Below are positions 17,055 to 25,330 of a stretch of DNA of 64,000 bases, piece by piece; within the stretch, counting starts at the first letter, position 1, and every line of letters starts with the position of its first letter. The notes under the pieces were generated by a model that worked only from the letters and a program-made list of their open reading frames with translations, did no database searches and was not told the origin of the DNA. The stretch is from Pseudomonas sp. GTDB lineage: Bacteria > Pseudomonadota > Gammaproteobacteria > Pseudomonadales > Pseudomonadaceae. Location of the stretch: positions 145,236 through 209,235 of the forward strand of contig NZ_JASLGE010000020.1 in NCBI RefSeq assembly GCF_030150285.1. The letters run 5' to 3'. The position numbers and the translations under genes were made by a program.

Positions 17055-17529
17055 CGCGACAACGCGTGGATGATGGCAGGTTTACGGCAGCCGCAGACAC
17101 ACGTCGATCCGTTGAACGTTATGGTTGATTTAAGATCATGGCATTCACAGGTCAGCGTGTGATCACCGCCCGTGCGGTGGGCTGTCACTGAAGGTAGAGA
17201 CTGGCGGACGTTATGATATCCCTGTCATTCTTGAATATAAGACCCCTCTCGAAATTTAGACGTGAAAATCACGCATCAATCCGGGATGCTCTGGTGTTTG
17301 TCCAAAATCACTGGGTTATATACGGCATGCTCTTTCCTTATCGATACCCACCCATGGGATAGTCCAAATCTCGTGGCGGCAGAACCTTACGCGACACTAA
17401 CCATGTTGCAGTGAGACAACCCAGGCTGCCGCTTTCAATGGGCACCTTGATAGAGCAAAACGGTTGAACTCTTGGCCCCGCTCGCCCGCATCATCGCCTT
17501 CTCAGATGAAGTTCAGGTTACTCAGCACC

Positions 17530-17798
17530 ACACAACCGATTTGGCATTCAGTCGCCCCGAGTCACTATCGTCTTGCACCCATCGAGAGCAGTAAGCGCTG
17601 CGCCTGACATCAACGCAGAGTGATTTCGGGGTAGGTGCCGAGCGACATGCGTTTTTGCTTGCCCGCCCAACAGAAGCGCAAGTGCCACGAACGCCCACCC
17701 GTCGCCGATACCGCTAACGACAGGGGGTCAACATCACCAAGGGTGTAGTTCTTGCCAATGGGCCTAGCATGCCGGACGGCAGTCTCTGTAAGAGCCAT
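17530..17798 (-). pseudogene. Remnant of a P4-type tyrosine recombinase (integrase)
   Basis: The minus-strand frame from 17798 gives MALTETAVRHARP, then KNYTLGDVDPLSLAVSATGG, then WHLRFCWAGKQKRMSLGTYPEITLR. This is the N-terminal DUF4102 arm-binding domain of P4/CP4-57-like integrases, 62 residues instead of about 400. It stops at 17610. Beyond it, related residues (AQRLLLSMGA, like the usual ARKLLAxGxDP) appear interrupted by stops, so decay continues to about 17530. It begins about 220 bases from the 3' end of tRNA-Gly and reads away from it, the usual arrangement at island attachment sites. The catalytic domain is gone. Confidence 0.75.
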
Positions 17799-17946
17799 AG
17801 GTCTAGCCTCCTGAAGGTTGAGTTCAGGGCCAGATGCTCAGTGAATGGCTCGCAGGCTTCGCGCAACAATCCGATCTCGAAGGCTTCCCACAAATGGACT
17901 AATTTAGTCCAGATGCCCGTAGCTTTCGGTGGCTGTTGGCGGAACG

Positions 17947-17967
17947 AAAAAAGACGCCGAAGCGTCT
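17947..17967 (-). terminator. Terminator downstream of tRNA-Gly
   Basis: On the minus strand AGACGC-TTCG-GCGTCT is followed by a run of six T, a textbook intrinsic terminator. It ends the tRNA transcript about 50 bases after the CCA. Confidence 0.85.
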
Positions 17968-18015
17968 ATTTTCAGTAATCTGAAGAATTCCTTGGAACTC
18001 TGCAGATCAACAATT

Positions 18016-18091
<76 letters not shown>

Positions 18092-18156
18092 GTCTTGGTG
18101 TGGGCATTCTATAGGATTCAAAGAATGCGTCAACCCCTTGATTCAAAAAGTTTTAT

Positions 18157-18720
18157 TTATTTTGTCGAGGTGTTCTTCAGGTGCGGCCAGGCTGCCCGCA
18201 AATACTGAAGCATCGACCACAGCGTCAATCCCGCCGCCACTAATAACAGCGCGTAACCCACTAACACCCAGAAACTGAAGTCAGACGGATTGGCCAATAG
18301 AATAACCAGAGCCAGCATTTGAGCAGCCGTTTTCCATTTGCCCATATTGGATACGGCTACCTGCGCTCGCGCGCCCAGCTCAGCCATCCATTCGCGCAAG
18401 GCGGAAATAACGATTTCACGACCAATAATGACGGCCGCCGGCAAGGTCAGCCAGACGTTGTGATGCTCTTGAACCAGCAAGACCAGCGCCACTGCCACCA
18501 TCAGTTTATCGGCCACCGGGTCCAGAAAAGCACCAAACGGGGTGCTCTGCTCCAGACGTCTGGCCAAGTAGCCGTCAAGCCAATCGGTGGCTGCCGCAAA
18601 GGCAAAAACCGAGCTGGCCGCTACATAACTCCAGCTATAGGGCACATAAAACAGCAAAATAAAGAAAGGGATGAGTAGAACGCGTAGAACGGTGATCAAA
18701 TTAGGGATATTCATCGGCAC
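18157..18720 (-). CDS. pgsA: CDP-diacylglycerol-glycerol-3-phosphate 3-phosphatidyltransferase
   Basis: This inner-membrane enzyme makes phosphatidylglycerol phosphate. It has 187 residues with several membrane helices and the CDP-alcohol phosphotransferase motif, here TDWLDGYLARR, then GAFLDPVADKL (family D-G-x2-A-R-x8-G-x3-D-x3-D) around 45-75. It matches E. coli PgsA closely. A GTG at 18720 gives the N-terminus M-P-M-N-I-P, colinear with E. coli M-Q-F-N-I-P; the ATG at 18714 is the alternative. It follows uvrC by 26 bases in the gacA-uvrC-pgsA-tRNA operon. Confidence 0.95.
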   Translation of the reverse strand: MPMNIPNLITVLRVLLIPFFILLFYVPYSWSYVAASSVFAFAAATDWLDGYLARRLEQSTPFGAFLDPVADKLMVAVALVLLVQEHHNVWLTLPAAVIIGREIVISALREWMAELGARAQVAVSNMGKWKTAAQMLALVILLANPSDFSFWVLVGYALLLVAAGLTLWSMLQYLRAAWPHLKNTSTK

Positions 18721-18746
18721 AACTGGCTACGAGGTGAAGGGGCATT

Positions 18747-20570
18747 CTACTCGCTGTGTAGGTTTGCATAAATCAACTCTGCGAGCTTTTTACTGATACC
18801 GGGTGCTTTGGCAATTTCTTCGATGCTGGCACGAGTCAGCTCCTGTAATCCACCAAAATGTTTCAACAGGTCACGCCGACGGGTCGGCCCTACCCCCGCA
18901 ATGCCCTCCAGGGTTGAGGTTCGCCGCGTTTTCCCGCGCCGCGCGCGATGGCCGGTAATTGCAAAGCGGTGCGCTTCGTCACGGATTTGCTGGATAAGGT
19001 GCAAGGCCGGGGAGTCGCCTTTCAAGGTAAATTCATGCGCAGCATCATTCAGGTACAGGGTCTCGAAACCGGCTTTGCGCGTTGCGCCTTTGGCCACACC
19101 CAACAGAATCAGGTCAGGAACAGCCAATTCGTTAAGCACGTCACGCGCCATTGAAAGCTGGCCCTTGCCACCATCCACCAACAGAATATCGGGCAACTTG
19201 CCCTCGCCTTCTTTCAAGCGGCTGAAACGGCGCATCAGCGCCTGGTGCATGGCCGCATAGTCGTCGCCCGGCGTGACGCCTTCAATATTAAAACGCCTGT
19301 AGTCCGACTTGATCGGGCCTTCAGGGCCGAAGACCACGCAAGAAGCAACAGTGGCTTCACCACTGGAATGGCTGATGTCATAGCATTCAAGGCGTTGCGG
19401 TATCTCATCGAGGTTCAGCACCTGCGCCAGCGCCTCAAAACGCGCCGCGACATGCAGGCGGTTGGCCAGACGAGCGGTGAGCGCTTGCTCAGCATTGGTC
19501 ACGGCCAATTGTTGCCAGCGGGCCCGAGTGCCGCGAACGCGGTAGCTGATAGCCATTTCTCGACCACGCAACGCTTCAATGGCATCGGTGATCGCGCCGA
19601 AACTCTCATGCTCTACGTTAACGATCAATTCGCTGGGCAGGTCGCGTTCTGGGCTGCTGATGTAATACTGACCAAGGAAGGCGGCCATGACTTCTGCTAC
19701 GTCTTCTTCGATGCCTACCTGCGGGAAGAAATTCTTGCTGCCCAACACACGGCCGCCACGCACATTGATTAAATGCACGCAGGCCCCACCCGGGTTCACA
19801 AACGCTGCGATGACATCCACATCACCCGTGCCACCTTCCATGCTTTGCTGGTCCTGGACCCTTCGCAGCAACGATATCTGATCTCGCAGTTCCGCCGCCT
19901 GTTCAAAATCCAGGGTGCTGGCGGCCTGCTCCATGGCGCTGTTCAGTTCATCCGTCAGCGCGTTGCTGCGACCCTCCAGAAACATCACCGAATGGCGCAC
20001 ATCTTCAGCGTACACCTGAGGCTCAACCAGCCCGACACACGGCGCTTTGCAACGCTTGATCTGGTACTGCAGGCAAGGTCGTGTCCGGTTTTTAAAATAA
20101 CTGTCCTCGCACTGACGAACCAGAAATGTCTTCTGCAGCAGGCTCAGGCTTTCACGAATGGCCCCGGCGCTGGGGTACGGGCCAAAATACTTACCCTTGG
20201 GCTTCTTGGCCCCACGATGAATGCTTAGCCGCGGGTACTGCCCATCGGAAAGCAACACGTAAGGATAGGATTTATCGTCGCGCAACAGGATGTTATAGGG
20301 CGGGCGCCACTCTTTGATCAGCGTCTGCTCAAGCAGCAAGGCTTCGGTTTCGTTGGCGGTAATCGTGGTTTCTATTTGTGCGATACGCCCAACCAGCGCC
20401 GCCGTTTTGGGTGCCAGGCCCGTTTTACGGAAATAACTGGCCAGGCGCTTTTTGAGGTTTTTGGCCTTGCCCACATACAGCAACCGCGCATCGCTATCAA
20501 ACATGCGATACACACCTGGGCGACTGCTGCAGGTCGACAGGAATGCGCTCGAATCAAACAAGTCAGTCAT
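18747..20570 (-). CDS. uvrC: Excinuclease ABC subunit C
   Basis: UvrC makes both incisions around UvrB-bound DNA lesions. This 607-residue protein has an N-terminal GIY-YIG nuclease domain (PGVYRMFD, then YVGKAKNLKKRL), the UvrB-contact UVR segment (DFEQAAELRDQISLLRRV) near 205, the C-terminal RNase H-like nuclease (ECYDISHSSGEATVAS; LVDGGKGQL) and a final helix-hairpin-helix pair (LEGIAGVGPTRRRDLLKHFGG). I used the ATG at 20570. A TTG at 20576 overlaps the gacA stop and is the alternative. Translation is probably coupled to gacA. Confidence 0.95.
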   Translation of the reverse strand: MTDLFDSSAFLSTCSSRPGVYRMFDSDARLLYVGKAKNLKKRLASYFRKTGLAPKTAALVGRIAQIETTITANETEALLLEQTLIKEWRPPYNILLRDDKSYPYVLLSDGQYPRLSIHRGAKKPKGKYFGPYPSAGAIRESLSLLQKTFLVRQCEDSYFKNRTRPCLQYQIKRCKAPCVGLVEPQVYAEDVRHSVMFLEGRSNALTDELNSAMEQAASTLDFEQAAELRDQISLLRRVQDQQSMEGGTGDVDVIAAFVNPGGACVHLINVRGGRVLGSKNFFPQVGIEEDVAEVMAAFLGQYYISSPERDLPSELIVNVEHESFGAITDAIEALRGREMAISYRVRGTRARWQQLAVTNAEQALTARLANRLHVAARFEALAQVLNLDEIPQRLECYDISHSSGEATVASCVVFGPEGPIKSDYRRFNIEGVTPGDDYAAMHQALMRRFSRLKEGEGKLPDILLVDGGKGQLSMARDVLNELAVPDLILLGVAKGATRKAGFETLYLNDAAHEFTLKGDSPALHLIQQIRDEAHRFAITGHRARRGKTRRTSTLEGIAGVGPTRRRDLLKHFGGLQELTRASIEEIAKAPGISKKLAELIYANLHSE

Positions 20571-20572
20571 GT

Positions 20573-21211
20573 TCAACCAGCATCAACCATGCCGTGGCGA
20601 ACAGCCAACAGTGCCAGTTCAACATCACTCTTGACCGAGAGCTTCTCGTAAATGCGATAACGATAGGTATTAACCGTCTTGGGTGACAAACACAACTTAT
20701 CGGAAATGACCTGAACCTTTTGGCAACCCACGATCATGAGTGCAATCTGGATTTCTCGCTCGGACAACGCGTCGAACGGCGAGTCGCTGGCCGGCTGGAA
20801 AGACTTGAGGGCCAATTGTTGGGCGACTTGCGGGCTGATATAGCGCTGACCGGAAAATACCAGGCGAATGGCCTGAACCATCTCGGCCAGGCCCGCACCT
20901 TTGGTCATGTAACCCGCGGCACCGGCCTGCAACAAACGCGTTGGAAACGGGTCCTCTTCACACACGGTGACCGCGACGACTTTTATGTCCGGGTGGCTTC
21001 GCATGATTTTTCGCGTGGCTTCCAGACCGCCAATGCCCGGCATTTTGACATCCATCAAAATAACATCAGGCTTCAGCTCTCGGGCCTTGAGGAGCGACTC
21101 CTCACCGGATTCGGCTTGCCCCACCACCTGGAGCCCCTCGATATCGGCCAGCATTCGTGTGATGCCTGTACGCACAAGATCATGGTCATCGACCACCAGA
21201 ACCCGAATCAA
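20573..21211 (-). CDS. gacA: Response regulator GacA
   Basis: GacA is the response regulator of the GacS/GacA system that turns on small RNAs of the Rsm pathway and thereby secondary metabolism and biofilm traits. This 212-residue protein has a receiver domain with phospho-acceptor Asp54 (ILMDVKMPG) and a LuxR-type helix-turn-helix at the C-terminus (LSEREIQIALMIVGCQKVQVISDKLCLSPKTVNTYRYRIYEKL). It is nearly identical in pattern to Pseudomonas GacA. The start is a TTG at 21211 with GAGG 7 bases upstream, a known feature of this gene; the frame upstream to 21259 has no support. No frameshift or stop is present, so the Gac system should be functional. Confidence 0.96.
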   Translation of the reverse strand: MIRVLVVDDHDLVRTGITRMLADIEGLQVVGQAESGEESLLKARELKPDVILMDVKMPGIGGLEATRKIMRSHPDIKVVAVTVCEEDPFPTRLLQAGAAGYMTKGAGLAEMVQAIRLVFSGQRYISPQVAQQLALKSFQPASDSPFDALSEREIQIALMIVGCQKVQVISDKLCLSPKTVNTYRYRIYEKLSVKSDVELALLAVRHGMVDAG

Positions 21212-21342
21212 GTCGACACCTCGCAAATTGGTCTTAGTCGGATGCCGACACCTTAGCAAAAAAACACCTGAGTCAACCGACCAATCATGCGCACTCCCCC
21301 TGCAAAACTCGAAAACTGTGGAATACCGGCATTAGGGAAGAT

Positions 21343-21708
21343 TCAGACATCATTCGGCTCAAAACGACCCTTGGTCACGTGGGAGGCCGACAATTCAGCC
21401 AGCGTGGTGGTCAACTGTCGAATGGCGTCCTGATCGTCCTTGTGAAGCACGCGGTAACTGACCAGCACTTTCTCTTCCAATTGGCTGAGGTTATCGAGCA
21501 AGGTGGGCGTAGGGCTGCCCGTCAGTACAAACAGCACATCCACACCGCGGGCGGCGACGCGCGACAAATAATCTGCTTTGGGAACACGCTCGCCACTCTC
21601 ATATTTACCTTGCGCATTTGCTTCAACACCACCGATCTCACCAAAAGCTTTCTGGGACAGCCCAAGCCGCTCTCTTTCCTGCCTTAAACGTGAACCAATT
21701 CCACTCAT
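21343..21708 (-). CDS. XRE-family helix-turn-helix repressor
   Basis: The N-terminal HTH of this 121-residue protein reads IGSRLRQERERLGLSQKAFGEIGGVEANAQGKYESGERVPKADYLSRVAARGVDVLFVLTG, a phage-repressor-like DNA-binding domain of the Cro/CI class. The C-terminal 50 residues look helical and may mediate dimerisation; there is no LexA-like protease motif. The ATG at 21708 starts directly before the domain; ATG 21726 is possible. It is divergent from a small HTH protein across an 80-base AT-rich gap, like a CI/Cro switch. Such regulators next to gacA occur in other Pseudomonas, from memory. Confidence 0.75.
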   Translation of the reverse strand: MSGIGSRLRQERERLGLSQKAFGEIGGVEANAQGKYESGERVPKADYLSRVAARGVDVLFVLTGSPTPTLLDNLSQLEEKVLVSYRVLHKDDQDAIRQLTTTLAELSASHVTKGRFEPNDV

Positions 21709-21789
21709 TTGGATGTACGATCCCATTTTAAACACCCACAAGGGTGATATAATAAAAAAATATTAAACTCTTTTGAACGGACTTGAACT

Positions 21790-22032
21790 ATGGCCGTAAT
21801 TCGTACTGCCGCACAAGCTAAGGCCTGGTTAGAACATCAAGGAAAATCAGTGCAGGCGTTCGCTCGGGAACACGGTGTTGATCCTGCAACGACCTATCAG
21901 GTGCTCGCTGGGCGTAAAAAAGGGAAACGTGGGGAGGCCCACAAGATAGCGGTTCTTCTGGGCATGAAAGACGGCGTCATCCTTGATCCGGTCGACCAGG
22001 CCACCGAGCCGAAAGAGGATGCGCTGACTTGA
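21790..22032 (+). CDS. Small helix-turn-helix DNA-binding protein (Cro-like)
   Basis: This 80-residue basic protein has a helix-turn-helix-like segment: AQAKAWLEHQGKSVQAFAREHGVDPATTYQVLAGRKKGKRGEAHKIAVLLGMKDG. This is the pattern of small phage-type regulators in which the host residue run AREHGVDPATTYQVL forms the recognition helices. It is divergent from the XRE repressor, so the two probably regulate each other. I do not recognise a named family member. It ends with an acidic tail (EPKEDAL). Confidence 0.65.
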   Translation: MAVIRTAAQAKAWLEHQGKSVQAFAREHGVDPATTYQVLAGRKKGKRGEAHKIAVLLGMKDGVILDPVDQATEPKEDALT

Positions 22033-22233
22033 GCATGCGCTTAATGCGCCGTGACTGCAGGTTTACTCTCAATTCAATGACGAGCAGCAGGCCAATCCTC
22101 GCGGCCATAGTGGCCACGTCCAGGCTGTAGCACGCATGCCTGACAGGTGTAGGCCTGCACATCCTTAAATATTTTTGATTGAATATTCCTGCACGCCTCA
22201 AGTAAGCTCTGAACCACTCATCGGAGACAGCTC

Positions 22234-22368
22234 ATGTTGCATCACGCCATCCACTGCACAGTTTCTACCCAAAGCGACTCGCTTGGGGCAGACAGTGCGC
22301 GCGTGAACAGCACTCTGTGCGCTGCACGATTTTATTTTGGGTATTGGTTTAGCCACTGGCGCGCCTGA
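22234..22368 (+). CDS. Aromatic-rich leader peptide of the DAHP synthase gene
   Basis: This 44-codon frame has a good ribosome site (GGAG, 7 bases before the ATG). Near its end comes RFYFGYWFSHWRA, with seven Phe, Tyr or Trp codons in ten positions (33-42). An intrinsic terminator follows 48 bases after the stop (22416-22453) and DAHP synthase lies beyond. Within it, GGGTAT (22339-22344) can pair with ATACCC (22368-22373), and this is mutually exclusive with GGCGC (22358-22362) pairing GCGCC (22379-22383). Together this looks like ribosome-mediated attenuation: stalling at aromatic codons would change the fold and allow read-through. It is too short to be an enzyme. Confidence 0.75.
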   Translation: MLHHAIHCTVSTQSDSLGADSARVNSTLCAARFYFGYWFSHWRA

Positions 22369-22415
22369 TACCCACTCGGCGCCCACTACTTAGGGTCGCC
22401 CACCAGAGAATTCTC

Positions 22416-22453
22416 ACCCCCGGTCGGCTTCCCGACCGGGGGTTTTGTTTTTT
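22416..22453 (+). terminator. Attenuator terminator before DAHP synthase
   Basis: CCCCCGGTCGG, a CTTC loop, CCGACCGGGGG and then TTTTGTTTTTT form a very stable intrinsic terminator. It stands between the aromatic leader peptide and the DAHP synthase gene, in the position expected for the terminator arm of an attenuator. Confidence 0.88.
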
Positions 22454-22491
22454 CAGGCCCCAACACTTTTTTGAACTTGAGGAATGACGCA

Positions 22492-22644
22492 ATGAACTAC
22501 GCCACTTATTACCGCTTCGACCTGTGCACCGCATGGCGATTTATCAGCCGCCGCTCGGGACAGCCTGCCGCCTCCGAACGGACCCGCCTTGGTGGCACGC
22601 ACGCACTCACAGCCAGTCAGGCCAATTGTCGAACACCCCACTAG
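22492..22644 (+). CDS. Second short aromatic-rich frame upstream of DAHP synthase
   Basis: This 50-codon frame begins MNYATYYRFDLCTAWRF: six aromatic residues in the first 17. It has GAGG 9 bases before the ATG. It lies after the terminator and ends 47 bases before the DAHP synthase start, separated from it by a short GC hairpin (GCGCGGG-AGAA-CCCGCGG). It could be a second control peptide acting on translation or on a later fold. The C-terminal two thirds look non-conserved in character. Whether it is made is unknown. Confidence 0.5.
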   Translation: MNYATYYRFDLCTAWRFISRRSGQPAASERTRLGGTHALTASQANCRTPH

Positions 22645-22691
22645 GGCTGAGCGCGCGGGAGAACCCGCGGCCTGCCCAGGAAGCATTTACC

Positions 22692-23780
22692 ATGAACGCA
22701 TCGATTTCCGCTCTGCCAGCTACACGCTCCGTTCCATCGGCGGCGTTGACCCACCGCCTGCCCACCGCCGCGCAACTCAAACAGCAACTGCCCCTGAGCG
22801 ATGAGCTTCGTAACCGGGTCAGCAGCCAACGCCAGGCCATTCGGGCCATTTTAAACGGTGAAGACTCCCGTTTACTGATTGTCGTCGGCCCCTGCTCCAT
22901 CCACGATCCCCACGCAGCCCTTGAGTACGCCAGCCACCTGGCGGCCCTGTCTCACGACCTGCAAGACGATCTGCTGCTGGTCATGCGCGCCTATATCGAA
23001 AAGCCCCGCACCACCGTCGGCTGGAAAGGCCTGGCCTATGACCCACACTTGGATGGCAGCGATGACATGGCTCATGGCCTGACCCTGTCACGGGAACTGA
23101 TGCTGGAAATGTTGCGTATGGGCTTGCCGATTGCCACCGAGTTGCTGCAGCCCATCGCTGCCGGCTACTTCGATGACCTGCTCGGCTGGGCAGCCATTGG
23201 TGCCCGCACGACCGAGTCACAAATTCATCGAGAAATGGCCAGCGGCCTGGACCTGCCCATCGGGTTCAAAAACGGCACCGACGGTGGCACGGCAATCGCC
23301 TGCGATGCCATGCGTTCTGCAGCCCACAGCCACCGCCACTTCGGCGTCGACAGCCAAGGGCACCCGGCAATCATTCAAACGGCGGGCAACCCGGATACCC
23401 ACCTGGTGTTACGTGGCGGGCACAGCGGGCCAAACTTCGACCGTGACAGTGTGACCAAGGCCCGCGCAAGCCTTGAGAAGAACAGCCTCCCGGCCCGCCT
23501 GATGGTCGACTGCAGCCATGCCAACAGCGGCAAGGACCCTTTGCGCCAGCCGCATGCTTTCAATCAGGTACTGGCACAACGCCTTGACGGCGATCACTCG
23601 CTGATCGGCATGATGCTCGAAAGTCATTTGTTTGAAGGCGCTCAGGCCTTGTGCCCGCCCCTGCGCTACGGGGTCTCCGTCACCGATGCCTGCCTGGGTT
23701 GGGAGGCCACCGAGCAGTTACTGCGCGAGGCGGCGGCGCACCTGCACGCGCGGCGCAGGGCCGGCAAAGCCATCGCCTGA
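22692..23780 (+). CDS. 3-deoxy-7-phosphoheptulonate (DAHP) synthase, class I
   Basis: This 362-residue enzyme catalyses the first step of aromatic amino-acid synthesis, condensing phosphoenolpyruvate and erythrose-4-phosphate. Class I motifs are complete: LIVVGPCSIHDPHAALEYA, MRAYIEKPRTTVGWKGLAYDP, the metal and substrate residues in IGARTTESQIHREMASGL, GFKNGTDG, and LMVDCSHANSGKDP. The ATG at 22692 follows AGGA; the upstream frame to 22524 runs through the leader and was rejected. Which amino acid feeds back on this isoenzyme (Phe, Tyr or Trp) cannot be told from sequence. The attenuator upstream suggests control by charged aromatic tRNAs. Confidence 0.92.
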   Translation: MNASISALPATRSVPSAALTHRLPTAAQLKQQLPLSDELRNRVSSQRQAIRAILNGEDSRLLIVVGPCSIHDPHAALEYASHLAALSHDLQDDLLLVMRAYIEKPRTTVGWKGLAYDPHLDGSDDMAHGLTLSRELMLEMLRMGLPIATELLQPIAAGYFDDLLGWAAIGARTTESQIHREMASGLDLPIGFKNGTDGGTAIACDAMRSAAHSHRHFGVDSQGHPAIIQTAGNPDTHLVLRGGHSGPNFDRDSVTKARASLEKNSLPARLMVDCSHANSGKDPLRQPHAFNQVLAQRLDGDHSLIGMMLESHLFEGAQALCPPLRYGVSVTDACLGWEATEQLLREAAAHLHARRRAGKAIA

Positions 23781-23793
23781 CAGGCAGACCGAC

Positions 23794-23838
23794 GCCGCGC
23801 AACCCGGGGCTGGCCAATGCGCCCCACGGTTGCGCGGC
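23794..23838. terminator. Strong hairpin after DAHP synthase
   Basis: GCCGCGCAACC (23794-23804) pairs with GGTTGCGCGGC (23828-23838), with further GC pairing inside. There is no T-run, so it may stabilise the 3' end rather than terminate by itself. The remaining bases to 24010 hold no gene. Confidence 0.5.
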
Positions 23839-24010
23839 AGCAGGCGTGTATGAGCTATTCAGGAAAACGCTGATAATCAATGAGTTATCCAAAAAAAACG
23901 CGCTGTATCAGTGAGCATAAAAATACGCTGAACCTAACTTTTACCACCCTCAAACCCATCGAATCCGGTAGGCTGGGCACTTTACTGATCACTGAAAAGA
24001 GTACTTACCC

Positions 24011-24292
24011 ATGGCCAAAGCCACTGCACGTCACATCCTTGTTGCCAGCGAAGCCAAGTGCAACGAACTCAAAGCACAAATCGAAGGCGGCGCTGATTTC
24101 GCCGAAGTCGCAAAAGCCAACTCCACCTGCCCATCCAGCCGCCAAGGTGGTGACCTGGGTTCTTTCGGCCCTGGCCAGATGGTTAAAGAATTCGACACCG
24201 TCGTCTTCAGCGCCCCGATCAACGTGGTGCAAGGCCCGGTTAAAACCCAGTTCGGTTACCACCTGCTGGAAGTCACCAGCCGCCAGGACTAA
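24011..24292 (+). CDS. ppiC: Peptidyl-prolyl cis-trans isomerase C (parvulin)
   Basis: This 93-residue cytoplasmic parvulin is exactly the length of E. coli PpiC. It has the single rotamase domain: RHILV at the start, GADFAEVAKANSTCPSSRQGGDLGSFGPGQMVKEFD in the middle and GPVKTQFGYHLLEV at the end, including the paired His residues and the Cys typical of the active site. It catalyses proline isomerisation in protein folding. It is transcribed alone, with a terminator directly behind it. There is no strong Shine-Dalgarno sequence. Confidence 0.95.
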   Translation: MAKATARHILVASEAKCNELKAQIEGGADFAEVAKANSTCPSSRQGGDLGSFGPGQMVKEFDTVVFSAPINVVQGPVKTQFGYHLLEVTSRQD

Positions 24293-24307
24293 AAGTCCAG
24301 CGCTGTA

Positions 24308-24345
24308 TGAAACGGCCCGCCTTTTGGTGGGCCGTTTCATTTCCG
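24308..24345 (+). terminator. Terminator of ppiC
   Basis: TGAAACGGCCCGCC and GGTGGGCCGTTTCA form a long hairpin with a TTTT loop, followed by a short T-rich end. It is nearly symmetric. Confidence 0.8.
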
Positions 24346-24411
24346 CAAAAGCCATCGCATGCTACGTTTCCTCAGTCACACACTCATCGTGCCTCACTGG
24401 AGAAAATGATC

Positions 24412-25182
24412 ATGAGTCTCAAGGGTAAAATTGCATTGGTGACCGGTTCCACCAGCGGCATTGGCCTGGGCATTGCGCAAAGTCTGGCCAAAGCGGGTGC
24501 GGACTTGATACTCAACGGCTTTGGCGACGCCAGCAAAGTCATCGCCGAGCTGGAGCAATGGGGGGGCCGGGTCGGGCACCACCCTGCGGACGTGAGTGAC
24601 CCGGCGCAGATCGAGGAGATGATCGGCTATGCCGAACGCGAATTCGGCGGCATCGATATTTTGGTCAATAACGCCGGCATTCAGCATGTGGCCAGCGTTG
24701 AAGCGTTCCCGATCGAACGCTGGAACGCCATCATTGCCATCAACCTGTCGGCAGTGTTCCACAGCACCCGACTGGTGTTACCAGGCATGCGCAAACGCAA
24801 CTGGGGTCGCATCGTCAATATCGCGTCGGTTCACGGGTTGGTAGGTTCTGTCGGCAAATCCGCTTACGTCGCCGCCAAACACGGTGTCATCGGTCTGACC
24901 AAGGTCGTGGGGCTTGAAACAGCCGCCAGCAATATCACCTGTAACGCCATCTGCCCCGGCTGGGTGCTGACACCGCTGGTGCAACAACAGATTGATCAAC
25001 GCATCAGTCAGGGCATTGACCCCTACCAGGCCCAACATGACCTGCTGGCCGAAAAACAACCCTCGCTGGAATTCGTCACCCCGCCGCAACTGGGAGAGTT
25101 GGTGCTGTTTTTGTGCAGCGAAGCCGGCAGCCAGGTGCGTGGCGCAGCCTGGAATGTCGATGGCGGATGGTTGGCGCAATAA
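24412..25182 (+). CDS. bdhA: 3-hydroxybutyrate dehydrogenase (SDR)
   Basis: This 256-residue short-chain dehydrogenase oxidises D-3-hydroxybutyrate to acetoacetate. It has the cofactor motif VTGSTSGIGLGIA, NNAGIQHVA, catalytic Ser (NIASVHGLVGS) and YVAAKHG, and the long C-terminal insert with QQIDQRISQGIDPYQAQHDLLAEKQPS, which is diagnostic of PHB-type hydroxybutyrate dehydrogenases. The ATG at 24412 has GGAG 9 bases upstream; the frame to 24307 is upstream shadow within the ppiC terminator. It precedes the acyl-CoA catabolic genes and fits a ketone-body or short-chain acid theme. Confidence 0.9.
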   Translation: MSLKGKIALVTGSTSGIGLGIAQSLAKAGADLILNGFGDASKVIAELEQWGGRVGHHPADVSDPAQIEEMIGYAEREFGGIDILVNNAGIQHVASVEAFPIERWNAIIAINLSAVFHSTRLVLPGMRKRNWGRIVNIASVHGLVGSVGKSAYVAAKHGVIGLTKVVGLETAASNITCNAICPGWVLTPLVQQQIDQRISQGIDPYQAQHDLLAEKQPSLEFVTPPQLGELVLFLCSEAGSQVRGAAWNVDGGWLAQ

Positions 25183-25330
25183 CGCCGCTGACGCCTGCTT
25201 GCCGAGCCTGCAAAAATGCACACCAACCCTGCACTAATCAGGGTTGTAATTGGCAAATTTGCACTGTTAGCATCGAACCATGTTTGCCCGCGAACACCTT
25301 CTAATAACAAGACAAAGCAGGGAGTTAGTG

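Larger units (their letters stand above)
17055..18015. other. Low-gene region: genomic island scar
   Basis: There is almost a kilobase without an intact gene. 17055-17530 contains nothing I recognise: only short frames, plus a small hairpin (CACCGC-CCGT-GCGGTG, 17164-17179) with no T-run. From 17530 to 17798 there is a decayed integrase, described separately. The stretch ends at the 3' end of tRNA-Gly. I looked for a second copy of the tRNA 3' end (an attachment repeat) and did not find one. Confidence 0.55.

Noticed and set aside
17164..17179. Hairpin CACCGC-CCGT-GCGGTG as a terminator
   Set aside because: No T-run and more than 100 bases from the nearest gene end; not enough to call.
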